64,000 nt of DNA from Paenibacillus rhizophilus (GTDB lineage: Bacteria; Bacillota; Bacilli; Paenibacillales; Paenibacillaceae), in the NCBI RefSeq assembly GCF_003854965.1, contig NZ_RQPI01000013.1:62001-126000 (forward strand), in the 5' to 3' direction. A program made the position numbers and the translations under genes. The notes beneath the pieces are model-generated. The model searched no databases. It was not told the origin of the DNA and saw only the letters and a list, made by a program, of their open reading frames with translations. Below, one piece after another: positions 24,299 through 33,879 of this stretch (the first letter of the stretch is position 1; each line of letters opens with the position of its first letter).

Positions 24299-25162
24299 TT
24301 ACTCAAGCCGGTTCTCCAACGTGCCCAGTCCTTCGATTGTAACCGCCAGTTCGTCACCAGACCGCAGCCACGTCCGCTCTCCCTCCGGCTTGCCGAGAAT
24401 CACGCCCTCCGGCGTGCCGGTAAAGATCAAATCTCCGGGTTCAAGCGTCATGTATCTCGAAATATAGCTGACCAGCTCCGCGCAGCCGAAGATCATGTCC
24501 CGCGTGTTCGCCGACTGGCGCAGTTCCCCGTTCACCCGGCACTCGATGTTCAGGCTGCCGGGATCTACTTCATCAGAGGTAACCACGTAGGGGCCAACCG
24601 GAGCAAAACCATCCAGCGATTTGCCGAGCAGCCACTGGCTTGTGCGGAACTGCAAATCTCTCGCAGACAGATCATTGCCGACCGTATAGCCGAACACGCT
24701 GGAAAGAGCCTCCTCCTTCGTCACCCGGGATGTCCGCTTTCCGATGATCAGCACAAGCTCCGCTTCGTAATCAAACTGCGACGTGCCGCCCGGCAGGGCA
24801 ACCGTCTCCCGGTGAGCAGCCAGACTATTGTTAAATTTACTGAACAGCACCGGAACAGAGGGCGTTTCAAGCCCAGACTCCTCCGCATGGCTTCTGTAGT
24901 TCAATCCGACACAAATGATTTTTTGAGGACGCGTAACACAAGGCGCATACACGATATCCTCTTCCTTCAGCCACTGCGAATTACCGCGAACAAGTTCTTG
25001 AAGCAGTGGGATTGCCACAGTGCTGTCCTTAATGACTTCCTCCATAAAAAAAGGAACCTCCAGCCCGCTGCTGCGGGCCGTTAATTCCACGTCCATGACT
25101 CCATTTGCAGTCTTCACGCCAAGTCTTGCCTGTCCGTCCTTCATGAACTGAAGCAGCTTCAT
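24299..25162 (-). CDS. Fumarylacetoacetate-hydrolase-family protein
   Basis: The 287-residue protein has the FAH catalytic core: KIICVGLNYRSHAEESG, then the metal ligands in FDYEAELVLIIGK and FGYTVGNDLSARDLQ, and ending PGDLIFTGTPEGV. Family members hydrolyse C-C bonds of beta-diketo acids or decarboxylate oxaloacetate-like compounds. The N-terminal ~70 residues are the usual small domain. Downstream (same strand) of the HAD gene with a 32-nt gap, so possibly co-transcribed. Confidence 0.88.
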   Translation of the reverse strand: MKLLQFMKDGQARLGVKTANGVMDVELTARSSGLEVPFFMEEVIKDSTVAIPLLQELVRGNSQWLKEEDIVYAPCVTRPQKIICVGLNYRSHAEESGLETPSVPVLFSKFNNSLAAHRETVALPGGTSQFDYEAELVLIIGKRTSRVTKEEALSSVFGYTVGNDLSARDLQFRTSQWLLGKSLDGFAPVGPYVVTSDEVDPGSLNIECRVNGELRQSANTRDMIFGCAELVSYISRYMTLEPGDLIFTGTPEGVILGKPEGERTWLRSGDELAVTIEGLGTLENRLE

Positions 25163-25194
25163 TGCAAACCCTCCCTCGTTTATGTATCGGCCGG

Positions 25195-25968
25195 CTAAAT
25201 CAAACCCGCTTTGACCAATCCGTTATATATGCCGCCTTCGTCCACATGATCAGTTACGAAATCCGCATAGGGAATGAGTTCTTCATGCGCGTTCCCCATG
25301 GCGATGCCCAAACCGGCCGACTCCAGCATCTCCTTATCGTTCAAGCCGTCGCCGAATGCTACCGACTCCTCGCGGCTTATACCCAGCCTGTTCAGCATGG
25401 CTTCCATGCCCTTGGCTTTGGAGCTTCCCGGCGGGAGCACATCCATTGCGAGCGGATGCCAGCGGATCAGCCGAAGCCGGGACAGCAGTTCTTCATACAA
25501 GGCTTCCTCATGGCTCTCACAATGGAGGAACATCTGGTAAATATCGTTGCTTTTCCAAAAGCCCGGGTCAAAGCCCGGATGGTCCACCTTAAGCGTATTC
25601 ACGGATTCGGTTACATAAGGATGGTCCTCGCTGTCCGCGAAATAGGTATGTTCGCCCTGGAACACCAAGGAATGCTTGTGCCGGGCCGCCAGTGCGATCA
25701 GCGCTTCAATCGTTCCCTTGTCCAGGGGCTGCTTGTGCAGCGTCTTGCCTTTGTACACGGCATAGGCCCCGTTCAAGCATACATAGGATTCGATGCCCAG
25801 CGCTTCCGCCAAAGGCTTGATAAAATAAGGCGCGCGACCCGTGGCAATTACCGGCTCCACGCCATTTTCCTTTAACATGGAAACGGCCTCCAGCGTATCC
25901 GCCGGAATTTCCTTCTCCTCGTTGACCAGCGTTCCGTCGATATCGAAAAACACAATTTTATAAGCCAT
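25195..25968 (-). CDS. Cof-type HAD-IIB phosphatase
   Basis: The 257-residue protein has HAD motif I FFDIDGTLV, motif II VIATGRAP, cap domain in the middle, and motifs III/IV around GSSKAKGMEAML and VAFGDGLNDKEML. Cof-like enzymes dephosphorylate sugar phosphates, FMN precursors or pyridoxal phosphate. Length and motif order are complete. A Cof phosphatase with unknown substrate. Confidence 0.9.
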   Translation of the reverse strand: MAYKIVFFDIDGTLVNEEKEIPADTLEAVSMLKENGVEPVIATGRAPYFIKPLAEALGIESYVCLNGAYAVYKGKTLHKQPLDKGTIEALIALAARHKHSLVFQGEHTYFADSEDHPYVTESVNTLKVDHPGFDPGFWKSNDIYQMFLHCESHEEALYEELLSRLRLIRWHPLAMDVLPPGSSKAKGMEAMLNRLGISREESVAFGDGLNDKEMLESAGLGIAMGNAHEELIPYADFVTDHVDEGGIYNGLVKAGLI

Positions 25969-26148
25969 CTGTTCCTGCTCCTATCATTTCGCCGTATTGT
26001 ATTCCCGGCGTTTTTTTCCGCTTATTTAACCTCCTAAACTTATCACGATTTATTTGCAGCGGGCAAGAAACTTGAGGCGTTTCGCACGGAAACTGGTATA
26101 ATAATCAAAACTATTCATGTCCACAGACCGTTAAAAGGAGCCTTTTTC

Positions 26149-27243
26149 ATGACCAATCCAAACCATGAACCGACGCTGCCCGGCGGCAGCTTTGAATTCG
26201 GGGTATATACGCTCGGAGATATTGTTGCCGATCCCATATCGGGACAAGCCGTAAGCCAGTACCGCCGGCTTCAGGATATTGTTGCCGCAGCTAAGCTGGC
26301 GGACGAGGCCGGACTCGACGTATTCGGCGTAGGAGAGCATCACCGGCTGGATTTTGCCGTCTCCTCGGTCCCCGTCGTGCTTGCCGCGATTTCCCAGGTA
26401 ACGAGCCGGATCAAGCTGTCCAGCACAACCATGGTGCTCGGCACTCTCGATCCCGTGCGGCTGTTCGAGGATTTCGCCACTTTGGACCTTCTGTCGGATG
26501 GTCGCGCGGAAATTATGGCCGGACGCGGCGCGTTTACGGAATCCTTCCCTCTATTCGGTTATGACCTGAACGACTACCAGCAGCTGTTCGCCGAGAACCT
26601 CGCTCTCCTGGAGCAGCTCGGCGACCAGGAGATCGTGAACTGGCAGGGCGCCTTCCGCCCGCCGCTGAAGGACGCCGAAATTTCGCCCCGTCCCCTGCAG
26701 CAGAAGCTTCCCCTCTGGGTCGGCGTCGGCGGCACTCCTGCTAGCGCGGAAAGAGCCGGAAGACTTGGAGCCGGCATGGCGATCGCCATCCTTTCCGGCA
26801 GTCCGGAGCGGTTCCGCCACTTGGCCGACCTTTACCGTCAGGCGGGAGCCGAAGCCGGCCATTCGCCAAAGTCCCTCAAGGTAGCCGTAACCAGCCACGG
26901 ATATATCGCCAAGACCTCCAAGCAGGCGCTTGACGATTTTTACCCTTATTATCTGAACTATCTGAACGGCTTCATGGCCCAGGCGGGAAATGAGTTCCGG
27001 TTCACACGCGAAGATTTCGAGGCGTACACCCGACCGGGCGAAGCACTGGCCGTAGGAAGTCCGCAGCAGATCATCGAGAAGATTCTGTACCAGCATGAGC
27101 TGTTCGGTCATACCCGCTTCATGGCCCAAATGGATGTTGGCGGCATGCCTTTCTCTAAAGTCGCCTCGGCCATCGAGCTGCTTGCGGCGGAAGTAGCCCC
27201 CATCGTCCGCCGGGAGATCGCCCGCAAGAACGGCACTTCTTGA
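26149..27243 (+). CDS. LLM-class flavin-dependent oxidoreductase
   Basis: The 364-residue luciferase-like monooxygenase fold shows FGVYTLGDIVADP at the N-terminus, DVFGVGEHHRLDFAVSSVPV, LSSTTMVLGTLDPVRLFEDF, GRAEIMAGRGAFTESFPLFG, and PLWVGVGGTPASAERAGRLG. Members use reduced FMN and oxygen (or related flavins) to oxidise substrates such as alkanesulfonates; this branch with GEHH is common and mostly uncharacterised. AAAAGGAGCC precedes the ATG. It is monocistronic, and 4 kb from the sulfonate-type importer, so a link to sulfur scavenging is possible but weak. Confidence 0.88.
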   Translation: MTNPNHEPTLPGGSFEFGVYTLGDIVADPISGQAVSQYRRLQDIVAAAKLADEAGLDVFGVGEHHRLDFAVSSVPVVLAAISQVTSRIKLSSTTMVLGTLDPVRLFEDFATLDLLSDGRAEIMAGRGAFTESFPLFGYDLNDYQQLFAENLALLEQLGDQEIVNWQGAFRPPLKDAEISPRPLQQKLPLWVGVGGTPASAERAGRLGAGMAIAILSGSPERFRHLADLYRQAGAEAGHSPKSLKVAVTSHGYIAKTSKQALDDFYPYYLNYLNGFMAQAGNEFRFTREDFEAYTRPGEALAVGSPQQIIEKILYQHELFGHTRFMAQMDVGGMPFSKVASAIELLAAEVAPIVRREIARKNGTS

Positions 27244-27449
27244 TCTTCGTTCGTTCATGCGGAAGATCATCCCGTTAGCCGAGCTAAATGAAAAAAGAAA
27301 GAGTTTCGGCTGCAGGATTTCGCTGATCCTTAAGGCCCGCTTCTTTAAGACGCAGGCATCAATTTGGCACACTACGGGTTTTCTTTTGCCCCGGAACGGG
27401 TAAAGGGTGAAGGATCAACAGGAATTTCATCATAAAGCGAGGCCTAAAT

Positions 27450-28679
27450 ATGAATAAGCACATACATAGAATTCCCGGGCCTGACCCGGTCAAGCGGGAT
27501 AAGGGCAGGCACTCGGAAAGGCGCAGCGGGTTCGCGGCGCTCAAGCGGCTGGCCTGGCTGGCCGCCGGCGTGTCCATAACCGTCCTCAGCCTTGCACTGA
27601 CCTCGTTCACGGTCCGGGCGGACGGCTACACCGCTAAGGTATACGCCACCTCTCTTAAGGTGCGCAGCGAGCCGGCGAGCGCAGCGGCGGTCAAGGGATC
27701 GGTCAAAGGCGGATCGATCGTAACCGTGACCGAGGAGCAGCATGGCTGGGCCAAGATTTCAGCCGGAAATATGACCGGCTGGGTCGCGGGATATTACCTT
27801 AAGAAGGCCGGCGGCGCAGCGGCTTCGGACCCAATATCCCGCACCGCGGCGAACGTGCATACGGCCGGCGGCCGTTCTACGGCGACGGTTACGGCAGACT
27901 CGCTGCGCATCCGCAGCGGCCCCGGAACCGGCTATGATGCCGTCGGATCGCTTAAGGCCCGCGATATCGTTACGGTTCTCTCCCGCCGGTCCGGCTGGCT
28001 GAACATACGGACCGCAAGCGGAGCCGCCGGCTGGGTCGCGGAGCCGTATGTTACCGCCGGATCATCGGCATCCTTTGCTGTCGGCGTAAGTCAGACGAGC
28101 GGCGGCAGTACCGGCAGCAGACCTGCGTCAGCCGGTCTGCGCGGGAAGCGGATTGTCGTCGATCCAGGCCATGGCGGAACCGATCCGGGAATGATTGGCA
28201 CAACCTACGGCACGATGGAAAAGGACCTGAATCTGCAGACGGCGCTGTACTTACGGGATTACCTGACAGCGGCGGGCGCGCGGGTGACTATGACGCGGAC
28301 CCGCGACGCTCAGCGGCCTACGCTGTCCAGCCGGGCACGGCTTGCCCCGGAGGTCTCGGCGGACGCTTTTATCAGCGTGCATTACAATTCGTCCCCGAAA
28401 AAAATATCGGGCACGCTGACGTTCTTTTATTCGGAGTCCGATGACCTGAAGCTGGCCCGCGCCATCGAGCAGCGGCTGGGCCGAGGCGTCGGCCTGAAAA
28501 GCAACGGTTTATCCTTCGGCGATTACCACATCCTGAGGGAAAACGAAACGCCGGCTGCCCTGGTCGAACTGGGCTTTCTGACCAGCCCGACGGATGAATC
28601 CATCGTCCGCAAGACGTCGTACCAGAAAAAAGCGGCGAAGGCCATCGCGAACGGCATCGCCGACTATTTTTCAAATTAG
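27450..28679 (+). CDS. Secreted N-acetylmuramoyl-L-alanine amidase with two SH3b domains
   Basis: Basic N-terminus and a hydrophobic segment (AWLAAGVSITVLSLALTSF, residues ~35-53) act as signal peptide or anchor. Two bacterial SH3 domains follow (about 60-120 and 145-205; each has LKVRSEP/LRIRSGP and GWVAGYY/GWVAEPY). The catalytic Amidase_3 domain fills ~230-405: zinc ligands in VVDPGHGGTDPG, TMEKDLN and ISVHYNS, and the catalytic Glu in ALVELGFLTSP. It cleaves the amide between MurNAc and L-alanine in peptidoglycan. It is single, with a strong terminator. Confidence 0.93.
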   Translation: MNKHIHRIPGPDPVKRDKGRHSERRSGFAALKRLAWLAAGVSITVLSLALTSFTVRADGYTAKVYATSLKVRSEPASAAAVKGSVKGGSIVTVTEEQHGWAKISAGNMTGWVAGYYLKKAGGAAASDPISRTAANVHTAGGRSTATVTADSLRIRSGPGTGYDAVGSLKARDIVTVLSRRSGWLNIRTASGAAGWVAEPYVTAGSSASFAVGVSQTSGGSTGSRPASAGLRGKRIVVDPGHGGTDPGMIGTTYGTMEKDLNLQTALYLRDYLTAAGARVTMTRTRDAQRPTLSSRARLAPEVSADAFISVHYNSSPKKISGTLTFFYSESDDLKLARAIEQRLGRGVGLKSNGLSFGDYHILRENETPAALVELGFLTSPTDESIVRKTSYQKKAAKAIANGIADYFSN

Positions 28680-28695
28680 GCTGTTCGATTTACAC

Positions 28696-28735
28696 AAAAA
28701 CCCCGTTTCAAGAGATAATCTTGAAACGGGGTTTT
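28696..28735. terminator. Bidirectional intrinsic terminator
   Basis: AAAACCCCGTTTCAAGA / TCTTGAAACGGGGTTTT perfect 17-bp stem between the convergent amidase and namA genes, A- and T-flanked on both sides. Confidence 0.95.
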
Positions 28736-28781
28736 AGCTATGCGGACTGCTTGCCACGAACGGCTTGCGGGGCCGAACGCA

Positions 28782-29810
28782 TCAGATAACGAATCCGCGC
28801 TCATACTGTCTTGGGATCGCCGTCTCTTTACGCAGCTCGACAGCCGCCGTCAGCGGCCAGTAAGGGTTCTTCAGCATGCCGCGTCCCACAGCAACAAGAT
28901 CGGCTGAATCGTTGCCGATGACAGCATTGGCAAGCACAGAATCGTCCAGACGGCCAACCGCGATGACCGGAACGTTCAGTCCCTCTTTGATTGCCCTTGC
29001 AAGCGGCACCTGGTAAGCGGCATGCGTACCCGGGCGGCCGGCCGCAGTGATCGGGCCTTCGCCTCCGGCGCTGATATGGAACATGTCTACGCCGGCTTCT
29101 TTAAACGCCTTGCTGAATTCCAGGCTATCCTCGATGCCATAACCACCTTCAACGTACTCCTGGGCGGAAATACGCAGAATGAGCGGCATGTCTTCCGGCA
29201 TTTCGCCCTTGACCGCAGCGATCACTTCACAGCCGAACTTCGTCAGATCCTTCCCGTACTCGTCACTTCTCCGGTTGGTAAGCGGTGAGGTGAACTGGTG
29301 GATCAAATACCCGTGAGCGCCATGCAGCTCAATGGTGTCAAATCCCGCCTGCACCGCGCGGCGCGCCGCCAGCCGGAACTTCTCCACCATTTCTTTCACT
29401 TCACCGGTCGTCAGCTCGCGCGGCGTCTTCGACTCCGTGTTGAACGGAACCGGCGACGATGAGACGGGAACCGGCGCGTCTTCAGCCTTGCGGCCGGCGT
29501 GCGCGATCTGAATGCCGACCTTCGCGCCATACCGGTGGCAGTCTTCTACAATTCGGGCAAGAGCCGGAATTTGTTCATCGGACCACAGTCCGAGATCATA
29601 ATCCGTAATCCGGCCGTCCGGCTCCACATCGGTCATTTCAATAATAATCAATCCCGTCCCGCCAACGGCCCGGCTGACATAATGGGTATGATGCCACTCA
29701 TTGGCAATCCCATCTTTATTCGTTACCGAATACTGGCACATCGGAGGCAGAACAATCCGGTTCTTGAGTTCCAGTCCTTTAAGTTTGTACGGAGTAAATA
29801 AATCGGTCAA
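28782..29810 (-). CDS. namA: NADPH dehydrogenase (old yellow enzyme)
   Basis: The 342-residue protein matches YqjM/NamA of Bacillus: FTPYKLKGLELKNRIVLPPM with the redox-tuning cysteine in MCQYS, the substrate-binding pair in AHAGRK and ELHGAHGYLIHQF, and FMN-phosphate site VAVGRGML. It reduces activated alkenes and nitro compounds with NADPH. A perfect inverted repeat upstream (29835-29850) may be the site for its regulator. Monocistronic. Confidence 0.93.
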   Translation of the reverse strand: MTDLFTPYKLKGLELKNRIVLPPMCQYSVTNKDGIANEWHHTHYVSRAVGGTGLIIIEMTDVEPDGRITDYDLGLWSDEQIPALARIVEDCHRYGAKVGIQIAHAGRKAEDAPVPVSSSPVPFNTESKTPRELTTGEVKEMVEKFRLAARRAVQAGFDTIELHGAHGYLIHQFTSPLTNRRSDEYGKDLTKFGCEVIAAVKGEMPEDMPLILRISAQEYVEGGYGIEDSLEFSKAFKEAGVDMFHISAGGEGPITAAGRPGTHAAYQVPLARAIKEGLNVPVIAVGRLDDSVLANAVIGNDSADLVAVGRGMLKNPYWPLTAAVELRKETAIPRQYERGFVI

Positions 29811-29834
29811 TGGAATCTCTCCTTATTATGCAAA

Positions 29835-29850
29835 ATGCATGTTCATGCAT
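29835..29850. promoter_or_regulatory. Perfect inverted repeat in the namA promoter
   Basis: ATGCATGTTCATGCAT overlaps the region just 25-40 nt before the namA start, next to TATAAT-like sequence. A repressor site for an electrophile- or redox-sensing regulator is likely; no such regulator is encoded nearby. Confidence 0.5.
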
Positions 29851-30017
29851 ATAATATCTCATGAAGACAACGAAAGTCAACTTGCCTTCGGCCATCTTCT
29901 CCCGCATGAAACAGGCGGCGACAGATCAGCGTTGATTAACGGTTGCTGCGGCTGCAACGCCTTCCTTTAGGTGGCATCCCTTCGTATTTCTGGAGTCCGG
30001 AGAACTCTTAGTCATGT

Positions 30018-30050
30018 AAGAACCGCCCTGCTCACGCAGCGGCGGTCCTT
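30018..30050 (-). terminator. Intrinsic terminator after the epimerase-like gene
   Basis: AAGgACCGCC / GGCGGTtCTT with an inner CTGC/GCAG helix; T-tract weak. Confidence 0.55.
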
Positions 30051-30058
30051 AAAAAGGG

Positions 30059-30952
30059 TTATTCCGAATAATGGAAGAACTCGTATGTTCGCCTCCAGCC
30101 TCTTGAACTTCCCGGGGAAAGCTCAAGTGAAATAAAGATTTCGGGGGATACCACATGGCTCTTGCCCCACAGAGCGCACCGGTCCGCTGCAAAATCGCCG
30201 GACTCCCTGACGCCCGCTCCGCTTGGCATATGCGTCAGCTCCCAATAATAGGGTACGGAATCGGCCCAACCCGGGAGACGGGCATAAAATTCCCTGTCCG
30301 GCATGGAACGCCACCCGATCTCGCGCCCTTCCGCAGCAAGCAAGCCGCTAGTATAATCCGATTCAACCTCGTCAAAATCAACCGGTACAGGAAAGCGCAG
30401 CCGGTAATCCGGTCCGATCGGATGCCGGTCTATGGCAAGGAAATTATGGACATACTCATCGGTCTTCAGAGGTCTGCTCCCCAGGTTCTCCAGCACATAA
30501 TCAATTTCAATGGACGCTTTCCGAAGCGCAACCCGCTTCTCCAGCCGGAAGGCGTAGCCGCCGCACTCCGCGGGCATGACGACAAAACGGATGCTGCCTT
30601 CTTTTACCTCCGTAAGCACTGAATAGGGAAGAACGGGATACTGCCCGGAAAAATGGTAATCCTCATTCTCCCGTTTCGTCAGCAGCCCCACGCCTATTTT
30701 GGAAAATTGCCCTCCCGCCGCGGCTTCGTCGTATCCGGCGGGGCTGCTTATGCCGAATTCGCCGCATAGCCCCGTCCCTCCCGTTCCTCGGCCGGCCTCC
30801 ATGCTTTCGGGCATGCAGAACTCATGAATTTCCGGCCCGGATGTCAGTCTGACCTGGGTAATCCAGCCTGTGCGGTCAAAACGGCTCCCGGTCCCCGTGT
30901 CCGGACCTCTGATATCCGCCTCTAAAATTCCGTTTCTCAGAGTATATCCCAT
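30059..30952 (-). CDS. Aldose-1-epimerase-like (galactose mutarotase fold) protein
   Basis: About 297 residues from ATG 30950-30952 (AAGGAGAG upstream; earlier in-frame codons overlap the previous gene). Beta-sandwich pattern of the mutarotase superfamily: VLPYSVLTEV, FRLEKRVALRKASIEIDYVL and DEYVHNFLAIDRHPIGPDYR, with His in the expected ENLGSRPLKTDEYVHN region, and YYWELTH near the C-terminus. It probably interconverts anomers of the sugar released by the adjacent phosphorylases, which would help feed their beta-product into metabolism. It follows the GH94 gene by 68 nt on the same strand. Confidence 0.65.
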   Translation of the reverse strand: MGYTLRNGILEADIRGPDTGTGSRFDRTGWITQVRLTSGPEIHEFCMPESMEAGRGTGGTGLCGEFGISSPAGYDEAAAGGQFSKIGVGLLTKRENEDYHFSGQYPVLPYSVLTEVKEGSIRFVVMPAECGGYAFRLEKRVALRKASIEIDYVLENLGSRPLKTDEYVHNFLAIDRHPIGPDYRLRFPVPVDFDEVESDYTSGLLAAEGREIGWRSMPDREFYARLPGWADSVPYYWELTHMPSGAGVRESGDFAADRCALWGKSHVVSPEIFISLELSPGSSRGWRRTYEFFHYSE

Positions 30953-31020
30953 TCCTTCGCTCTCCTTCTCGTTACTGGCAGGGCATAAAGGACCGTTGCA
31001 TGTCTCCACTTGCCTTGGAC

Positions 31021-33762
31021 TCACTCTAATCGCAATTCCAGCACATGCAAACGGTCATCCGGCAAACCGGACAGCAGACTGCGGGAAAGCACGCAGCCGC
31101 CGGAAACCGCCTCATAGCTTGCGGCTTCGCCGTTCAATACGCATAAGTCAATATGATAGGAGCCGTAATCCTTCCGCGCGGGATTATGGTAAACGATGTG
31201 AAAGTGCCGGCCGGCAAACCTAGCCTTCACCGAGGCCTTTCCATCAGCGTCGAATTGCTCGGACGAAAGCTTCGGTTCAAGCAGCAGGTCGCCCATCCTT
31301 CCTTTGACCCCGTATACTTCTATCAGCAGGGTTAGCAGCAGCCAGCTCGCAGAGCCTGTGAGATAGTGATACATCCCCCTGCCCTGCTCGTTGATGTATT
31401 CCGGAATTCCCGGATAAATCCGGCTCTGCCCAAAATCGGCGCATAGAGAGTAGATGGAATCCAGCACTGCCTTCCCTTCTTTGACAAATCCGCGCTTGTA
31501 TAAAGCGTTCGCATACATAACGGTCATATGGCTGAACATGGCTCCGTTCTCTTTATGCCCGAAAGCGAACCCGAACGCCCGACCCAAATTTTGCTGAATG
31601 CTGCCAAACCGGGAATTAAGCCGGTAGCCGATCCGAGAATCCAGTAGATGGCGGTTCACAGCTTGAATGACGGCACCGACCTGTTCCTCCGTCGCCACGC
31701 CGCTCATAATCGGAAATACCTGTCCCGTCAAGGTCATCCGCACGCCATCCGGGTGATCTCCTTCCACACGGTCACCGTCGTTGTTATAGTAGCCGTTGAA
31801 CCACTCGCTTCCGTCCTTGGAAGCAATCCATTCCTTGCTTCGAAGATGGTTCTCGGTCCAGCTCGCTTTGCGCTCCAGATCGCCCGCGATCAGGGAAATA
31901 TCCACGGCCTTCCTGCGGCCGCTGACGGTTCCTGCCACCTGCCCGTAATACCGGTTCAATACCTCATGCTTCCCGGAGACGGAGTCGTAATCGACCGGAT
32001 GATCCAAAGAGTCGAACAGCACCAGCATTTCTTCGGCCAAATCCACCTTGCCGCTGCCGGTACGCTGACGCAGTTCACGCAGAACGGCCCCGAGCTCCCT
32101 TAAATTGCCGGCATAAAAGGCCGTAAACGCCACGCTTTCCCCGCGATCCGCGGCCATGTCCAGCCCGTCGTTCCAGTCCGCCCCTTCCAGCCTCATATGG
32201 TTATGCTCTCCCGCCAAATAAAAAGGCGTCAAATGCTGAAGCAGAATATGCTCCAGTATGGTCCCCCGGTAGATTCCCCCTCCCGCCGTTCTCAGCAGAT
32301 TGCCGCTCTCCGGCGTCCAGGATTCATCCCGTCCCTTGCAGCGGTTCACAAAGGCGTCCTTGAAATAGGTTTGCTCCTGCAGCAGAAAATCCAAATCCCC
32401 GCTCTGATTCAGATAGAACAGCGTCGTCAGGAAAGGCCAGGCGCCGTGGTCCATCCAGACGCGGGGAATGTTGTTCCGGTCGGCCACAAATTCTCCGGGA
32501 AGCCTGCCGATAATGGTCGCATTGCTTCCGTCGATCCGCACGCCGGCGAAGTTGTTGAACAGCAGCCCCCGGACTTCCTCCGGTTCCATAATCATCAGAG
32601 CCAGACAATCCTGCCATAAATCCCGCCACCCTCTTCCGCCGCGTCCATAGTCATGATGGGGCATGAAGGAATTGCCGTACAGCCTGCGCAGAATCGGCTG
32701 AAGCGTCACCCATTTCATCCACAGATCAAACTCCTGGTCCGCGGAATGAAACTGAACGGCGTCTACCTTCCCGTGCCAATAAGCCTTCGTCTTCTCCAAA
32801 AGGCGGTCGAATTGCGCTTCCGACATATACTCCCGCTTAAAATACTCCTCATCGATCCGGTCTTCCGTAATCGCCATCGCCACGATATAAACTTTCGAGT
32901 CTCCCGGTTGTATCGTGGCATCATTGAACCGGATGGCGCCCGCTGCTTCCAAGCCTTCGAGTACCGCTCCGGGGCCGGCCTGCGGCGGGGAGTTAAGGAC
33001 AACCGCCTCCGGCCATTCATAGGAACCGCCCTCTCCGATGAAGCCTTCCGCCGCCGGGAAGAATCCGGCCGGATTACCGCCATCGCCTTCGCGCCCCAAT
33101 ACGGTATAGGTTACCGTATTGACCCGGTGCCCCCGCTCATCGAAAGACAAGGCGGGCTGCACCTCAATCCCGCCGGCCGAAGTATAGATCCGGTGCAGCA
33201 GCGAGGTCACATGCCGGTGATCCCTGAGATCGTCGGCGGATCGGCCATACAGCGGAATCGCCGCCGTAGGCGTCACGGTGATAGCCCGATCACCGGTGTT
33301 GGTCAGAGTAACCTTCATCAATTCCACCTTGTCCGGACCCGCGGGAATGAAGCTGACCACCTCGGACTTCAAGGACAGAAGCGGGCTCTCGCGGGTCAGC
33401 TTATGCCAGAGAAATCCCGCCTCCAGCTTGACTTGTTCCCGTTCAGCCGGTTCCGCCGCCGCAAAATGGCGGGTGTGCTGGATGGCCGAGTTTCCCGCGC
33501 AGGACCAGGGTCCGGCCCCTTCCGCGTATACCCAGAAATTCCGGGAGGCCCGGGAGTTGTGTAGACTTTCGGCGGACACCGGCTCCGACAGGAAGGTGTT
33601 ATGGTTCGCCTTTATATCTCCATGAAATAGGGGAGTGATGGAAGACATCATCCCCGCCTCGTTGACAAGCGGAAAATACAAATAACTCGTTTGATGGGGA
33701 TCTTGTAAAATAAAATTGCCGTCCGTGCCGGAGAATTTCCACTTTTGAACGTTGGTCGACAT
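31021..33762 (-). CDS. GH94 glycoside phosphorylase (candidate laminaribiose phosphorylase)
   Basis: About 913 residues from ATG 33760-33762 (AGAAGGA 5-7 nt upstream). GH94 features: N-terminal beta-sandwich, linker helices, then an (alpha/alpha)6 barrel with HHDYGRGGRGWRDLWQD, DHGAWPFLTTLFYL, catalytic acid in LEGADWNDGLD, and the phosphate-site region PDGVRMTLTGQVFPIMSG. These enzymes split beta-glucosidic disaccharides or oligomers with phosphate, giving sugar 1-phosphate. Length equals known Paenibacillus laminaribiose phosphorylases, and the GH161-like neighbour fits beta-1,3-glucan use; cellobiose- or other-specific phosphorolysis is not excluded. A LacI-type operator overlaps its promoter. 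Confidence 0.85.
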   Translation of the reverse strand: MSTNVQKWKFSGTDGNFILQDPHQTSYLYFPLVNEAGMMSSITPLFHGDIKANHNTFLSEPVSAESLHNSRASRNFWVYAEGAGPWSCAGNSAIQHTRHFAAAEPAEREQVKLEAGFLWHKLTRESPLLSLKSEVVSFIPAGPDKVELMKVTLTNTGDRAITVTPTAAIPLYGRSADDLRDHRHVTSLLHRIYTSAGGIEVQPALSFDERGHRVNTVTYTVLGREGDGGNPAGFFPAAEGFIGEGGSYEWPEAVVLNSPPQAGPGAVLEGLEAAGAIRFNDATIQPGDSKVYIVAMAITEDRIDEEYFKREYMSEAQFDRLLEKTKAYWHGKVDAVQFHSADQEFDLWMKWVTLQPILRRLYGNSFMPHHDYGRGGRGWRDLWQDCLALMIMEPEEVRGLLFNNFAGVRIDGSNATIIGRLPGEFVADRNNIPRVWMDHGAWPFLTTLFYLNQSGDLDFLLQEQTYFKDAFVNRCKGRDESWTPESGNLLRTAGGGIYRGTILEHILLQHLTPFYLAGEHNHMRLEGADWNDGLDMAADRGESVAFTAFYAGNLRELGAVLRELRQRTGSGKVDLAEEMLVLFDSLDHPVDYDSVSGKHEVLNRYYGQVAGTVSGRRKAVDISLIAGDLERKASWTENHLRSKEWIASKDGSEWFNGYYNNDGDRVEGDHPDGVRMTLTGQVFPIMSGVATEEQVGAVIQAVNRHLLDSRIGYRLNSRFGSIQQNLGRAFGFAFGHKENGAMFSHMTVMYANALYKRGFVKEGKAVLDSIYSLCADFGQSRIYPGIPEYINEQGRGMYHYLTGSASWLLLTLLIEVYGVKGRMGDLLLEPKLSSEQFDADGKASVKARFAGRHFHIVYHNPARKDYGSYHIDLCVLNGEAASYEAVSGGCVLSRSLLSGLPDDRLHVLELRLE

Positions 33763-33787
33763 AAACATCCTTCTTTCCGATTGATTT

Positions 33788-33801
33788 CGAAATCGGTTTC
33801 G
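33788..33801. promoter_or_regulatory. LacI-family operator, copy 1 (GH94 promoter)
   Basis: CGAAATCGGTTTCG, 26 nt before the GH94 start. Two further copies differing only at one centre base lie before the GH161-like gene and before the lacI-type gene. Confidence 0.8.
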
Positions 33802-33879
33802 AAAGTTGGCACTCGCGCCGCAATACCTGCTAGCGCCATGACGGCGAGGGACCATTCGGTTGTCCCTCGCCTCCCGCGG

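Noticed and set aside
27244..27449. c-di-AMP or c-di-GMP riboswitch before the amidase gene
   Set aside because: Amidase genes often carry such elements, but the conserved cores could not be matched in this 206-nt leader.
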